A stretch of 64,000 nt of DNA. It comes from DYRB01 sp963709645 (GTDB lineage: Bacteria; Pseudomonadota; Gammaproteobacteria; Chromatiales; Chromatiaceae). Position 1 is the first letter of the stretch, and each line of letters begins with the position of its first letter. Shown here one piece after another: positions 42,944 to 51,824 of this stretch. The notes under the pieces were generated by a model. The model saw only the letters and a program-made list of their open reading frames with translations, ran no database searches and was not told the DNA's origin. The DNA lies in assembly GCA_963709645.1 (NCBI GenBank), contig CAVPXP010000007.1, positions 62,001 to 126,000 of the forward strand, written 5' to 3'. Position numbers and translations under genes: made by a program.

Positions 42944-44491
42944 ATGTTCGAGGCAACCAAGGTTGGGCGAAGCGTAAGCAAGGAGGACTTCAAAGAGCAG
43001 CAGGAGGAGTTGCGGACCCAGTTGCTGGAGGTCCAGCGGCAGCTTGCGGAGTCGAGGACCGCCGTTGTCGTCGTCATCTCTGGGGTAGAGGCCGCCGGCA
43101 AGGGCGAGGTGGTCAACCGCCTGAACGAGTGGCTCGATACCCGCGGTGTCCAGACCTTCGCCTTCTGGGAGGAGAGCGATGAGGAGCGCGAACGGCCTCG
43201 CTACTGGCGTTTCTGGCGCACCCTGCCCCCGCGCGGGTCCCTGGCGATCCTCTTCGGCGGTTGGTATTTGGCGCCTATCGAGCACCGCTTCCAGGACATC
43301 TGCACCGACGCGGAGTTGGACGCCGAGCTCAACCGCATCGTGGACTTCGAGCGTATGCTGATCCAAGATGGCGCCCTGATCGTGAAGTTCTGGTGCCACC
43401 TCGCTGAGAAGGCACAGAGGTCCCGCCTCAAGGAGCTGTCCCGCGACGACCGCAGCAGATGGAAAATGCTCCCTGACAAGGCCAAGTTCTCGGAGCACTA
43501 CCTCAAGTTCGAGTCCGTGGCCGAGCGCGTCATCCGCCACACGGACCGGGGAATCGCTCCCTGGTACCTGATCGAGGCCGAGGACCGGCGCTACCGCGAC
43601 CTCACCATCGGCAAGACCCTGCTCCACGCCATCCGCAGCCGGCTAAACGAGCCGGTCCCCACCGAACCGCCGTCCACCCTGGGGACCGTGGACCTGCCGG
43701 AGGTTCCGAGCGCCCAGATTACCCTGCTTGACCAGCTCGACCTGACCCAGGCACTGGAGCGCGAGGCGTACCGGGCCGAGCTTGCCCGCCTGCAGCAGGA
43801 GATCAACGAGCTGGCCTGGCAGGCCTACAAACAGAGGCGCACCACCGTGGTCGTCTTCGAGGGGGTGGACGCCGGCGGCAAGGGCGGCGCTATCCGGCGC
43901 ATCACGAGCGCCATCGACGCCCGCCTCTACCGCAGTATCTCGGTGGCGGCCCCTACCGACGAAGAGAAGGCACACCACTACCTTTGGCGCTTTTGGCGGC
44001 ATATCCCCCGGGCCGGCTACCTGTGCTTTTACGACCGATCCTGGTATGGGCGAGTCTTGGTGGAGCGAGTCGAGGGTTTCGCCAGGGACCCGGAGTGGCA
44101 ACGGGCCTATGCCGAGATCAACCAATTCGAGGAGCAACTGGTGGAGAGCGGGGTCATTCTGCTTAAGTTCTGGCTGCAGGTGAGCCAGGAGGAACAGCTA
44201 CGCCGATTCCAGGAGCGCGAGGCCGTCCCCTATAAGCAGTACAAGATCACCGAAGAGGACTGGCGCAACCGCGAGAAGTGGCCCCAGTACAAGGTCGCCA
44301 TCAACGAGATGGTGGCGCGCACCAGCACCGAGTCTTCCGCCTGGACTCTGGTGGAGGGCGACGACAAGCAGTTTGCGCGCATCAGGATCTTGCGCACCCT
44401 GTGCGAGGGGCTCAAGGTCGGGATTGCGCGCGAGGTGTGCCACTCCGGCGAGTATGTCCCGTGTGGCAACAAGCGTGGTCCGCAGGAGTAA
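42944..44491 (+). CDS. pap: Polyphosphate:AMP phosphotransferase (PPK2, two-domain class II)
   Basis: The 515-residue protein has two PPK2 domains, as in class II PAP enzymes that use polyphosphate to phosphorylate AMP. Domain 1 (about residues 15-250) has Walker-like GVEAAGKGEVVNRLNEW and the lid region with RPRYWRFWRTLPPRG. Domain 2 (about 285-490) has FEGVDAGGKGGAIRRITSAI, HHYLWRFWRHIPRAGYLCFY and DRSWYGRVLVERVEGF, the normal Walker A, Walker B and lid residues of an active unit. The last 17 residues (CHSGEYVPCGNKRGPQE) are encoded by the start of a 217-bp tandem duplication and are not part of the family. GGAG precedes the ATG by about 6 bases. Confidence 0.9.
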   Translation: MFEATKVGRSVSKEDFKEQQEELRTQLLEVQRQLAESRTAVVVVISGVEAAGKGEVVNRLNEWLDTRGVQTFAFWEESDEERERPRYWRFWRTLPPRGSLAILFGGWYLAPIEHRFQDICTDAELDAELNRIVDFERMLIQDGALIVKFWCHLAEKAQRSRLKELSRDDRSRWKMLPDKAKFSEHYLKFESVAERVIRHTDRGIAPWYLIEAEDRRYRDLTIGKTLLHAIRSRLNEPVPTEPPSTLGTVDLPEVPSAQITLLDQLDLTQALEREAYRAELARLQQEINELAWQAYKQRRTTVVVFEGVDAGGKGGAIRRITSAIDARLYRSISVAAPTDEEKAHHYLWRFWRHIPRAGYLCFYDRSWYGRVLVERVEGFARDPEWQRAYAEINQFEEQLVESGVILLKFWLQVSQEEQLRRFQEREAVPYKQYKITEEDWRNREKWPQYKVAINEMVARTSTESSAWTLVEGDDKQFARIRILRTLCEGLKVGIAREVCHSGEYVPCGNKRGPQE

Positions 44492-44868
44492 TGCGGATCA
44501 TGGCCGCAAGAGGTCGCCGGTAGCAGCGGGTTCGACTTCGGGCGCATACGGCATGGGCCAACCCCGGATTCCCCGCCGCCATGTCGATACGCCGACCACG
44601 CCCGCAGCTTGCACCGGTGTCTCGGGCGGGGGGCGCGCTTTCGCACACCTCGTGTGCCACTCCGGCGTGTATGTCCCGTGCGGCAACAAGCGTGTGCCGC
44701 AGGAGTAGTGCGGATCATGGCCGCGAGAGATCGCCGGTAGCAGCGGGTTCGACTTCGGGCGCATACTGCATGGGCCAACGCCGGATTCCCCGCCGCCATG
44801 TCGATACGCCGACCACGCCCGCAGCTTGCACCGGTGTCTCGGGCGGGGGGCGCGCTTTCGCACACCTT
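44435..44868 (+). repeat. 217-bp tandem direct duplication at the end of pap
   Basis: Copy 1 spans 44435-44651 and copy 2 spans 44652-44868, head to tail. The copies share GTGTGCCACTCCGGCG, CGGATCATGGCCGC and CGCGCTTTCGCACACC and differ at only a few positions. The first copy encodes the last residues and stop of pap; the second carries a second copy of the same coding tail and a stop, so it contributes no extra gene that I can see. A 217-bp unit with such identity must be recent or gene-converted. Confidence 0.85.
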
Positions 44869-44933
44869 CTTTGCTCCCGCTTGCTCTCCTGCCGATCTGC
44901 GGCTAAGCCCCTGCGCAGGATGGTTCAAATCTA

Positions 44934-45854
44934 ATGCGCACGCTTGCAGACATGGACGGGTATTTGCGGCGCCTCAGCAAGACACAGATTGTCGCATTGG
45001 CATCCGGTGGTGTCGCTGCCGTCGGCACCATCGACTATGTCGCCGGGTTTGAGTTATCACTGTCTTTGCTCTACCTCGGCCCGGTCGCGGCAGCGACCTG
45101 GTACGCGGGACGTCCTGCGGGCGTTCCGCTCGCGGTGATGTCCTGTCTCGTCTGGTATGTCGCCGACGTCGCCGCCGGACATACCTATTCCCACCCAGCA
45201 ATCCCAGTTTGGAATGCACTCGTCCGACTCGGATTCTTTCTCATCACGAGCTTGCTGCTGAGCGCACTCCGAGACAGTCTGGGCACCCAGCGCCATCTGG
45301 CACGGACGGACAGCCTGACCGGCCTGTCCAGCCGGCGCGCATTCGAGGAAATGCTCGATCGAGACCTAGCCCAGGCGCGCCGCCGCCGGAGTGCCATCAC
45401 CCTGGCGTATCTAGACCTGGATGACTTCAAGACCGTCAACGACACGCTTGGCCACGCCGAAGGGGATCAGGTTCTGCGGGCGACAGGCCGGGTACTGAGA
45501 TCCACGATACGCCAGACGGACACAGCAGCGCGTCTTGGAGGTGACGAGTTCGCACTCATCCTCCCCGATACCGACAGTCACCAAGCGCAGGAGTTCGTCG
45601 GTAGACTCGTCCAGCAGTTGCACGACGCCTGCGGGACCAACAAAGCGAAGCTTTGCTGCAGCATCGGGGTGGTGACCTTCTTGGTGCCGGTGCTGTCGGG
45701 GGACACTGCGATCTCGGCAGCTGATGCCCTAATGTATGACATCAAGCGGAAAGGCAAGGGTGCAGTTGCATTCAGTGTGTTTGGGGATTCTGCTCAACTA
45801 GGTAGCCCTGCAGGCGCGACATCAGTGGCTACCGCAGAGCCGGAGTCGATGTAG
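44934..45854 (+). CDS. Diguanylate cyclase (GGDEF) with membrane N terminus
   Basis: The 306-residue protein has about five hydrophobic segments in residues 20-120, a MASE-like membrane sensor, then a GGDEF domain (about residues 125-290). It has the catalytic LGGDEFA near residue 204, the LTGLSSRRAFEEML start and the YLDLDDFKTVNDTLGHAEGD block. The product-inhibition I-site RQTD lies five residues before GGDEF, so feedback control by c-di-GMP is expected. It makes c-di-GMP from two GTP. It follows the 217-bp duplication, 66 bp after its end. The ATG at 44934 is supported by the family length. Confidence 0.88.
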   Translation: MRTLADMDGYLRRLSKTQIVALASGGVAAVGTIDYVAGFELSLSLLYLGPVAAATWYAGRPAGVPLAVMSCLVWYVADVAAGHTYSHPAIPVWNALVRLGFFLITSLLLSALRDSLGTQRHLARTDSLTGLSSRRAFEEMLDRDLAQARRRRSAITLAYLDLDDFKTVNDTLGHAEGDQVLRATGRVLRSTIRQTDTAARLGGDEFALILPDTDSHQAQEFVGRLVQQLHDACGTNKAKLCCSIGVVTFLVPVLSGDTAISAADALMYDIKRKGKGAVAFSVFGDSAQLGSPAGATSVATAEPESM

Positions 45855-46024
45855 AGGCAGAGCCCCGCCGGTTCGCGCACGCCCAATCGAGGGGCCTCGG
45901 AGGGGACCCCTGTGGCTCGGCCGCAAGTTGCCGCGGAATCACAAGCGCCACAACCTTACCTCCAAAGCCCTCCGCGGGCAGCAATTCCCCACCCGATCTG
46001 GCGCCCACCGTGAATTCAACCTCG

Positions 46025-48382
46025 TCAGCGTTTCAGCGCCTTGGCCAGAGCCTCGGCCATGGCGCCTCCCGACGAAGGCTTCTGCTGTTGCTGGGGAGGA
46101 CGCTCTCCCCTGGGGCCGTCCTCACCCCCCCGGCGGTCAGGCCTACGGCCGCTCGGCTGGTGTTGAGGAGGCAGCGGGCGCGGCCCGCCGCGCGGAGCTC
46201 CGCCTTGGGCGGGCTCGACCCTGTCGCCGAGGCGCATGGTGAGCGCCACACGCTTGCGCGGGATGTCCACCTCCAGGACTTTCACTTTGACCAGATCCCC
46301 GGTCTTCACCACGGTGTGCGGGTCCTTGACGAAGCGCTCGGACAGGTGGGAGATGTGCACTAGGCCGTCCTGATGGACGCCGATGTCCACGAAGGCCCCG
46401 AAGTTGGTGACGTTGGTCACCGTCCCCTCCAAAACCATGTCGGGCTTGAGGTCGCCCAGGGTCTCGACCCCCTCCAGGAATTCAGCAGCACGGAATTCCG
46501 GGCGCGGATCGCGGCCCGGCTTCTCCAACTCCGCCAGGATGTCCCGGACCGTGGGGAGCCCGAACTGGTCGTCAATGAGCTCCGAGGGGTTGAGGCGGCG
46601 GAGCGTCGCGCTGTCGCCGATGAGCTCGCGGATCCCCTTTCCGGCCTTGACCAGGATGCGGCGCACCACGGGGTAGGCCTCCGGGTGGACGGCGGATGCG
46701 TCCAGGGGCTCGTCCCCATCCGGGACGCGCAGAAAGCCCGCGCACTGCTGGAAGGTCTTGTCTCCCAGGCGCGGGACCTGCTTGAGAGCCCCTCGGTTGG
46801 CAAAGGCACCGCGCTCCTCGCGCAGGCGCACAATATTCTCTGCGATGGTCCGATTGAGCCCGGAGACCTGGGCCAGCAGGGGCACCGAGGCGGTGTTGAG
46901 GTCTACGCCTACGGCGTTTACGCAGTCCTCTACCACGGATTCCAGGCTCCGGGAAAGCTTGCCCTGGTTGACGTCGTGCTGGTATTGGCCGACCCCAATG
47001 GCCTTGGGCTCGATCTTGACCAGCTCCGCCAGTGGGTCTTGCAGGCGCCGGGCGATCGAAACGGCCCCGCGCAGGGACACGTCCAGGTCCGGTAGTTCCT
47101 GGGAGGCGTATTCTGAGGCGGAGTAGACCGAGGCCCCTGCCTCGCTCACCACCAGGGACTTGAGCCCCAGCTCAGGGTGTCGCTTGATCAGTTCCCGGGC
47201 CAGGCGATCGGTCTCCCGCGAGGCCGTCCCATTGCCGATGCTGACGAGTTTGACCCCATGGGTCGCGGCCAGCACGGCAAGCCGGGCAATGGACTGGTCC
47301 CACTGGTTCCTGGGGACATGGGGGTAGATGGTGTCCGTCGCCACGACTCGCCCGGTCCCGTCCACCACCGCGACCTTGACACCGGTGCGCAGCCCCGGGT
47401 CCAGACCCAGCGTCGGCAGGCGCCCCGCCGGGGCGGCAAGCAGCAGGGCCGAGAGGTTGCGGGCGAAGACGTGGATGGCCTCCTCCTCCGCAGCATCCCC
47501 CAATCGGCCCTTGAGGTCCAGATCCAGACGGACCGCGAGCTTGATTCGCCACGCCTTGCGCACTGTCTCCAGGAGCCAGGGGTCCGCCGGCCGCCCGCGA
47601 TCCCTGATGCCGAAGCGCTCGGCAACCATCAGGCGGCACACCGCGTCCGGATCCTCGCCCTCGCCCGACAATAGGTCCAGGTTCAGCACCCCTTGATTGC
47701 GACCTCGGAACAGGGCCAGGGCACGGTGGGATGGGACCTTGTGGATGGGCTCGCGGTAGTCGAAGTAGTCGGAGAATTTGGCGCCTTCCCGCTCCTTGCC
47801 GTCGATCACCCGGGAGACCAGGACACCCTGGCCCCACAGGTGCTCCCGGAGCCGCCCGGCCAGTTCCGGGTCCTCCGCGAATCGCTCCATCAGGATCTGT
47901 CTGGCGCCTTCGAGGGCCGCATCGGAATCCGCGAAGCCCTTGGCGGCGTTCACATAGGCCACACCCTCGGTCTGGGGGTCCCGTGTTGGGTCGCCGAGGA
48001 GGGCATCCGCGAGGGGCTCAAGGCCGGCCTCCCGCGCTATCTGGGCCTTGGTGCGGCGTTTGGGCTTGTACGGGAGATACAGGTCCTCCAACCGCTGTTT
48101 GGTGTCCGCTGCCAGGATCTCAGCGCGCAGGCCGGCCGTCAGCTTACCCTGCTCCTCGATGCTGCGCAGGACCGCATCCCGCCGCTCCCAGAGCTCCCGC
48201 AGGTAGCTCAGCCGCCCCTCCAGGTGGCGCAGTTGGATATCGTCCAAACCTCCGGTGGCCTCTTTGCGGTACCGGGCGATGAAGGGGACGGTCGCCCCAT
48301 CGTCGAGCAGCCCGACGGCTGCCTCTACCTGCTCCAGGTGAGCCTTGAGCTCCTCGGCAATGATCTGAGTAATGCTCATCAT
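46025..48382 (-). CDS. tex: Transcription accessory protein Tex
   Basis: The 785-residue protein starts MMSITQIIAEELKAHLEQVE, as usual for Tex. It has the N-terminal helical region with PFIARYRKEATGGLDD, a YqgF-like RNase H domain near residues 325-450 (LGLDPGLRTGVKVAVVDGTG), helix-hairpin-helix repeats with VNTAS-type LNTASVPLLAQVSGLN, and a C-terminal S1 RNA-binding domain (LEGTVTNVTNFGAFVDIGVH). The final 60 residues are a proline/glutamine/arginine-rich tail. Tex binds nucleic acid and affects transcription and ribosome-associated processes. It converges with the cyclase gene across about 170 bp. No operon partner is evident. Confidence 0.92.
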   Translation of the reverse strand: MMSITQIIAEELKAHLEQVEAAVGLLDDGATVPFIARYRKEATGGLDDIQLRHLEGRLSYLRELWERRDAVLRSIEEQGKLTAGLRAEILAADTKQRLEDLYLPYKPKRRTKAQIAREAGLEPLADALLGDPTRDPQTEGVAYVNAAKGFADSDAALEGARQILMERFAEDPELAGRLREHLWGQGVLVSRVIDGKEREGAKFSDYFDYREPIHKVPSHRALALFRGRNQGVLNLDLLSGEGEDPDAVCRLMVAERFGIRDRGRPADPWLLETVRKAWRIKLAVRLDLDLKGRLGDAAEEEAIHVFARNLSALLLAAPAGRLPTLGLDPGLRTGVKVAVVDGTGRVVATDTIYPHVPRNQWDQSIARLAVLAATHGVKLVSIGNGTASRETDRLARELIKRHPELGLKSLVVSEAGASVYSASEYASQELPDLDVSLRGAVSIARRLQDPLAELVKIEPKAIGVGQYQHDVNQGKLSRSLESVVEDCVNAVGVDLNTASVPLLAQVSGLNRTIAENIVRLREERGAFANRGALKQVPRLGDKTFQQCAGFLRVPDGDEPLDASAVHPEAYPVVRRILVKAGKGIRELIGDSATLRRLNPSELIDDQFGLPTVRDILAELEKPGRDPRPEFRAAEFLEGVETLGDLKPDMVLEGTVTNVTNFGAFVDIGVHQDGLVHISHLSERFVKDPHTVVKTGDLVKVKVLEVDIPRKRVALTMRLGDRVEPAQGGAPRGGPRPLPPQHQPSGRRPDRRGGEDGPRGERPPQQQQKPSSGGAMAEALAKALKR

Positions 48383-48547
48383 GGGATACTTCACTTCTTC
48401 TCGTGCTGTTGGACAGACGGCGGGGCCCCGGGTCGGGGGCGGCATTGTCGCAGCATCCGGCAGCCCGTGCAGCCGGCAACGGGGGGAGGGAACGGGGGCT
48501 AGGGTGTGCCCGCGTGGTATCGGGACTTGGCGCGATCGCCGAGTCGC

Positions 48548-48838
48548 TCAGTCCGCCGAGCAGCGGGCACCGTAGACGGCCATGACCTGCTTGAGCTCGG
48601 CGAGCAACGAACGGACCTCGCCGGGGGTGAGATCGCGGGTCTCGGGGAGCGCATCGCCGCGTTCCAAGGCAGCAATATCCCCCCACACCTGGCGGCAGCC
48701 TTTCTCGCACAATGCCTCCAGGCGGGCCTCGATGAGCGGATCAGGGCGGTCTCGGCCCTGCGTAGTCAGGGTCTGGACCCGGTCGGCGGGATGGGCTTGC
48801 ACTCGGGTCTCCTTACGGGGACTACAGCGGTGATTCAA
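48548..48838 (-). CDS. Conserved hypothetical small protein
   Basis: The product is up to 96 residues; the start may be a GTG about 12 codons in. The C-terminal half is the best part: ARLEALCEKGCRQVWGDIAA, then LERGDALPETRDLTPGEVRS and LLAELKQVMAVYGARC, with three cysteines. It looks soluble and helical. Similar short proteins are found in gammaproteobacteria but have no known role. It diverges from the phosphopantetheinyl transferase gene, and tex follows 166 bp to the left on the same strand. Confidence 0.5.
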   Translation of the reverse strand: MNHRCSPRKETRVQAHPADRVQTLTTQGRDRPDPLIEARLEALCEKGCRQVWGDIAALERGDALPETRDLTPGEVRSLLAELKQVMAVYGARCSAD

Positions 48839-48875
48839 GCCGGCGCTACTGCGGCAAGGCAGTAAGCCGGAGTGG

Positions 48876-49628
48876 ATGCTGAGACTATTCTATGACCAAC
48901 GGGAGCCTTGGCGCTTGATCGAAATGCTCCGCTTCTCCCCTTGGGACGCAGCGGCCGCGGCTCCGCCGCTCGGTGCGCATTCCCTGCACCTGTGGCGCAT
49001 CCAGGCTGGGCCCGCCGGGGCCGACCCTGCCGCGCTCTGGCCCCTGCTGTCGCCCGCCGAGCACGCCCGGGCAAGGCGCATGGTGACGCAGACCCTTCAG
49101 GACCGCTATGCGCGAGTTCACGGGTACCTGCGTCTGATTCTCTCGCTTTACACGAGGGAAATGCCAGAGCGAATTGTTTTTACAACCTCTGGCCAGGGCA
49201 AGCCGTCGCTCCTTCAGCCCCCTGGAGCCCCCCCGCACCGCCTCAGGTTCAACCTGACAGGGAGCTACGACTTAGCCTTGGTCGCGATCACCCGAGACCG
49301 CCCGGTCGGTGTGGACTGTGAGCTGATCCGGCCGCGGCAGGACTTCCTCGGCATAGCCCGGCGGATGTTTTCGCAACAGGTGGCGGATGCGCTGGAGGGC
49401 ACCCCGGAGCCCAACCGGCTGGGCGCCTTTTACGCCGCATGGACGGCCCTCGAGGCCCAGGTCAAGGCGGACGGATGCGGCCTGTTTCGGCCACGCGGCC
49501 GAGGCGCAACGCGCCTCACGACAGCCCACTTCGTCCCCGAGTCGGGATACGTGGCCGCGGTAGCGCGCGATCAACTCCCCCCACCTCGTCTCTGGGGGGC
49601 CTACGAGGTGACCGCGACTGGGCTTTAA
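48876..49628 (+). CDS. 4'-phosphopantetheinyl transferase (Sfp type)
   Basis: The 250-residue protein moves the phosphopantetheine arm from CoA to acyl or peptidyl carrier proteins. The Sfp-type signature is present: a GVDCELIRP-type motif near residue 147 (G-V-D-x-E) and FYAAWTALEAQVKADG near residue 192 (W-x-x-x-E-x-x-x-K). The first 90 residues contain the usual N-terminal pseudo-domain with RARRMVTQTLQDRYARVHGY. The start at 48876 has GGAG only three bases before the ATG; an ATG at 48924 (residue 17) is an alternative. No polyketide or nonribosomal peptide genes are adjacent, so the carrier-protein target is unknown. Confidence 0.85.
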   Translation: MLRLFYDQREPWRLIEMLRFSPWDAAAAAPPLGAHSLHLWRIQAGPAGADPAALWPLLSPAEHARARRMVTQTLQDRYARVHGYLRLILSLYTREMPERIVFTTSGQGKPSLLQPPGAPPHRLRFNLTGSYDLALVAITRDRPVGVDCELIRPRQDFLGIARRMFSQQVADALEGTPEPNRLGAFYAAWTALEAQVKADGCGLFRPRGRGATRLTTAHFVPESGYVAAVARDQLPPPRLWGAYEVTATGL

Positions 49629-49991
49629 GTGCCTTGGGATTGTGATTCCGGCGTCGCTTCGGGCGAGGTGACACTCTAAATAAAATGCCCGAGCGCCCGC
49701 GATCACCTGAGGATCGCGCACTGCCTGCGCGGCACGGGCACCTCCACACGGAGCAGAGGCCGTTGTCCGCGCGCAACTTCCGGGTTCGATGTTTTGGGGT
49801 TAATGGGCGACACGTGCCGCCGCGGCCGGATGTAATTTGCGTTACCGCCCCAATATCCCCCAGGAACCCCGGTCTGTCTCGACGCACGCCGCACCTTTAC
49901 ATCGTGCCCGTCGGGCTGCCTTTTACGGCGTCTTTTCAAAGCAATAACGGTGGATTTTATGGGCCTAACAACACCCCATCCGAACCCCTCG
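49629..49991. other. Intergenic stretch, no gene seen
   Basis: About 360 bases lie between the phosphopantetheinyl transferase and the RRM protein gene. The open frames here have arginine- and proline-rich translations typical of shadows. The region presumably carries the promoter and leader of the RRM gene; RRM proteins in some bacteria are cold-induced, but I find no clear cold-shock leader. Confidence 0.35.
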
Positions 49992-50543
49992 ATGGCTACC
50001 GTCTGCGTGGCCAACCTCCCCAGCGCGACCAGCGAAGCGGACTTACGGGAGTTGTTCTCAGCATATGGCCCAATTCAGCAGGTCAGGCTTTTTCCTGCTC
50101 AACCCTATCGAAGTTTGCAGGGTCTGGGCTATTTCGACCTGAGAACTGAAGACGTCGAAAGGGCGGTCGCGGGGGTCGACGGTCAGCTGTTCAAGGGCGC
50201 GATCATCCGCGTCAGTCACGAGTCCCAGGGTCCGCTCCCGGCGGAGATGGCGAAGGACCATCCTGCAGCTGCAGTACGACCTGTGCATGACGAGCCGCCA
50301 AGTGTTGGGACGAGCAACCAATACGAGGTGGCTACAGTGGAGAAGGCCAACTCGCCCGAGGGCGGCCAGAGTGGGGACTGGTTTCGCTATGTGCTGTCGA
50401 GCGGACGCTCCCAGATCACCGGACTGCACTGCGGTACCTTGGACGAGGTCATGGAGTACGCGACGAGCTGCGCGGAGCTCGTCAATTCGCGCAGCGCGAG
50501 CGGAAAGAGCGCTCGCACCTACGCACCCAGCAAGAAGAAATAA
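49992..50543 (+). CDS. RNA-binding protein with a single RRM domain
   Basis: The 183-residue protein starts at an ATG at 49992 (MATVCVANLPSATSEADLRE). The RRM occupies about residues 1-78: RNP2 is VCVANLP and RNP1 is the degenerate LQGLGYFDL, with the last strand before AIIRVSHES. A charged linker and a C-terminal domain of about 70 residues follow (GDWFRYVLSSGRSQITGLHC, then a GTLDEVMEYATSCAELVN block), ending in a lysine-rich tail. RRM proteins of this size in proteobacteria and cyanobacteria bind RNA, often under cold or stress. The C-terminal domain is not one I recognise. Confidence 0.8.
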   Translation: MATVCVANLPSATSEADLRELFSAYGPIQQVRLFPAQPYRSLQGLGYFDLRTEDVERAVAGVDGQLFKGAIIRVSHESQGPLPAEMAKDHPAAAVRPVHDEPPSVGTSNQYEVATVEKANSPEGGQSGDWFRYVLSSGRSQITGLHCGTLDEVMEYATSCAELVNSRSASGKSARTYAPSKKK

Positions 50544-50547
50544 CCGC

Positions 50548-51669
50548 TCAACCCGGCTTGGGCTTACGCCAGGTGTAGACGGCTGTGACGGCGTAGTTCC
50601 AGACGGCCCCCACCAGTATCCCGGCTATGGCCGAGAGAACCCAGGATGAGTCCGCTTGGTACAGGTAGGTGGCGATGCCCACGTTGGCCAGGGCACCAAT
50701 GCTGCAGGCCATTACGAAGGACAGCCAACCCCATAGCAGGGCCCGACCGCGTAGGCGGATGTCGCGGTAGGTCAAGATATTGTTTAGGAAGAAGTTGCTG
50801 GTCATGGCCACCAGGGCCGCCACGGACTGGCCGGTGACGAAGTCGAACCCGGCCTGCCGGTACAGAGCCCAGAGCACGGCCAGGTGCACCAGGACCCCGA
50901 GGCCGCCAATGATGGAGAAGGCGATGAAGCGGATCGGGATCAATGGCCCCAGGAACTTCTGCAGGACCATCAGCAGGTATTCCCAGAGGACCGCCTTGTC
51001 GAGCTTGCTCGCGCCGGCAGTGCGCTGGCGGAACTCGTAGGGGATCTCCTTAAACCGCGGCGGCTGCGGGCAGGAGGCGAAAATGTCCAGAAGGATCTTG
51101 TAGCCCACACCGCTCAATCCCCGCACGCAGGTCTGAAACAGCTCGGATCTGAGCATGAAGAATCCACTCATGGGGTCCTTTAGGTCCGCCTTGATCAGCC
51201 GTCGCCCGATGGCCCCGGCCAGCCGGCTCATAGACTGGCGGCGGGCGTCCCAGTCCCCTACCCCACCGCCGGCTGTGTAGCGGCTGCCCACCACGATGTC
51301 CAGGTCTTGCCCTTTGAGGGCGGCGAGCATCTGGGGGAGCAGAGACTCGTCGTGCTGGAGGTCCCCGTCGATCACAGCGATGAAGGGTGCGGCCGTCGCC
51401 AGCATGCCCTCGATGCAGGCGGACGCCAGACCACGCCGCCCCACCCGATGGAGGACCCGCACTCGCCCGTCGCCCCGTGCGAGGTCACGGGCCAGGCGCC
51501 ATGTTGCGTCCGGGGAGTCGTCGTCCACGAAGATGAGCTCCCAGTCGATCCCGTCGAGGGCCGCACGCACCCGGTGCACGATCTGCGCTACGTTGTCGGC
51601 CTCGTTGTAGGTCGGGACCACCACTGCGATCTCTGGCGCGCGACAGGGGGCAGGGCCTGGCTCTTGCAT
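50548..51669 (-). CDS. Dolichol-phosphate-mannose synthase-like GT2 fused to GtrA domain
   Basis: The 373-residue protein is a bifunctional-looking fusion. Residues 10-225 form a family 2 glycosyltransferase with VVVPTYNEADNVAQIVHRVR, the FVDDDSPDAT nucleotide-sugar site, and IDGDLQHDESLLPQML, close to polyprenyl-phosphate mannosyltransferases. Residues 240-373 form a GtrA-like domain with four membrane helices (IRFIAFSIIGGLGVLVHLAV and following). It probably makes a polyprenyl-phosphate sugar and flips it for use by the membrane glycosyltransferase. The divergent neighbour encodes such a family 39 enzyme. Its stop lies 4 bp from the converging RRM gene stop. Confidence 0.85.
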   Translation of the reverse strand: MQEPGPAPCRAPEIAVVVPTYNEADNVAQIVHRVRAALDGIDWELIFVDDDSPDATWRLARDLARGDGRVRVLHRVGRRGLASACIEGMLATAAPFIAVIDGDLQHDESLLPQMLAALKGQDLDIVVGSRYTAGGGVGDWDARRQSMSRLAGAIGRRLIKADLKDPMSGFFMLRSELFQTCVRGLSGVGYKILLDIFASCPQPPRFKEIPYEFRQRTAGASKLDKAVLWEYLLMVLQKFLGPLIPIRFIAFSIIGGLGVLVHLAVLWALYRQAGFDFVTGQSVAALVAMTSNFFLNNILTYRDIRLRGRALLWGWLSFVMACSIGALANVGIATYLYQADSSWVLSAIAGILVGAVWNYAVTAVYTWRKPKPG

Positions 51670-51824
51670 GATTCAGTCTTCCGCAGGGGCCTGAGCAGGC
51701 CGGGTTCGGTTAGAATGCGTCGCGCCCCTGGGGCTCGGCGACGCGCCCGGCATTCTACACTGCCCGAGGCCTAGGGCCGCAGACCCCAGCCGCAAGCCCT
51801 GGCGAGGGCGAGGAGACACCCCGA

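Noticed and set aside
44435..44868. Insertion sequence or REP element
   Set aside because: There are only two head-to-tail copies, without terminal inverted repeats or a transposase.
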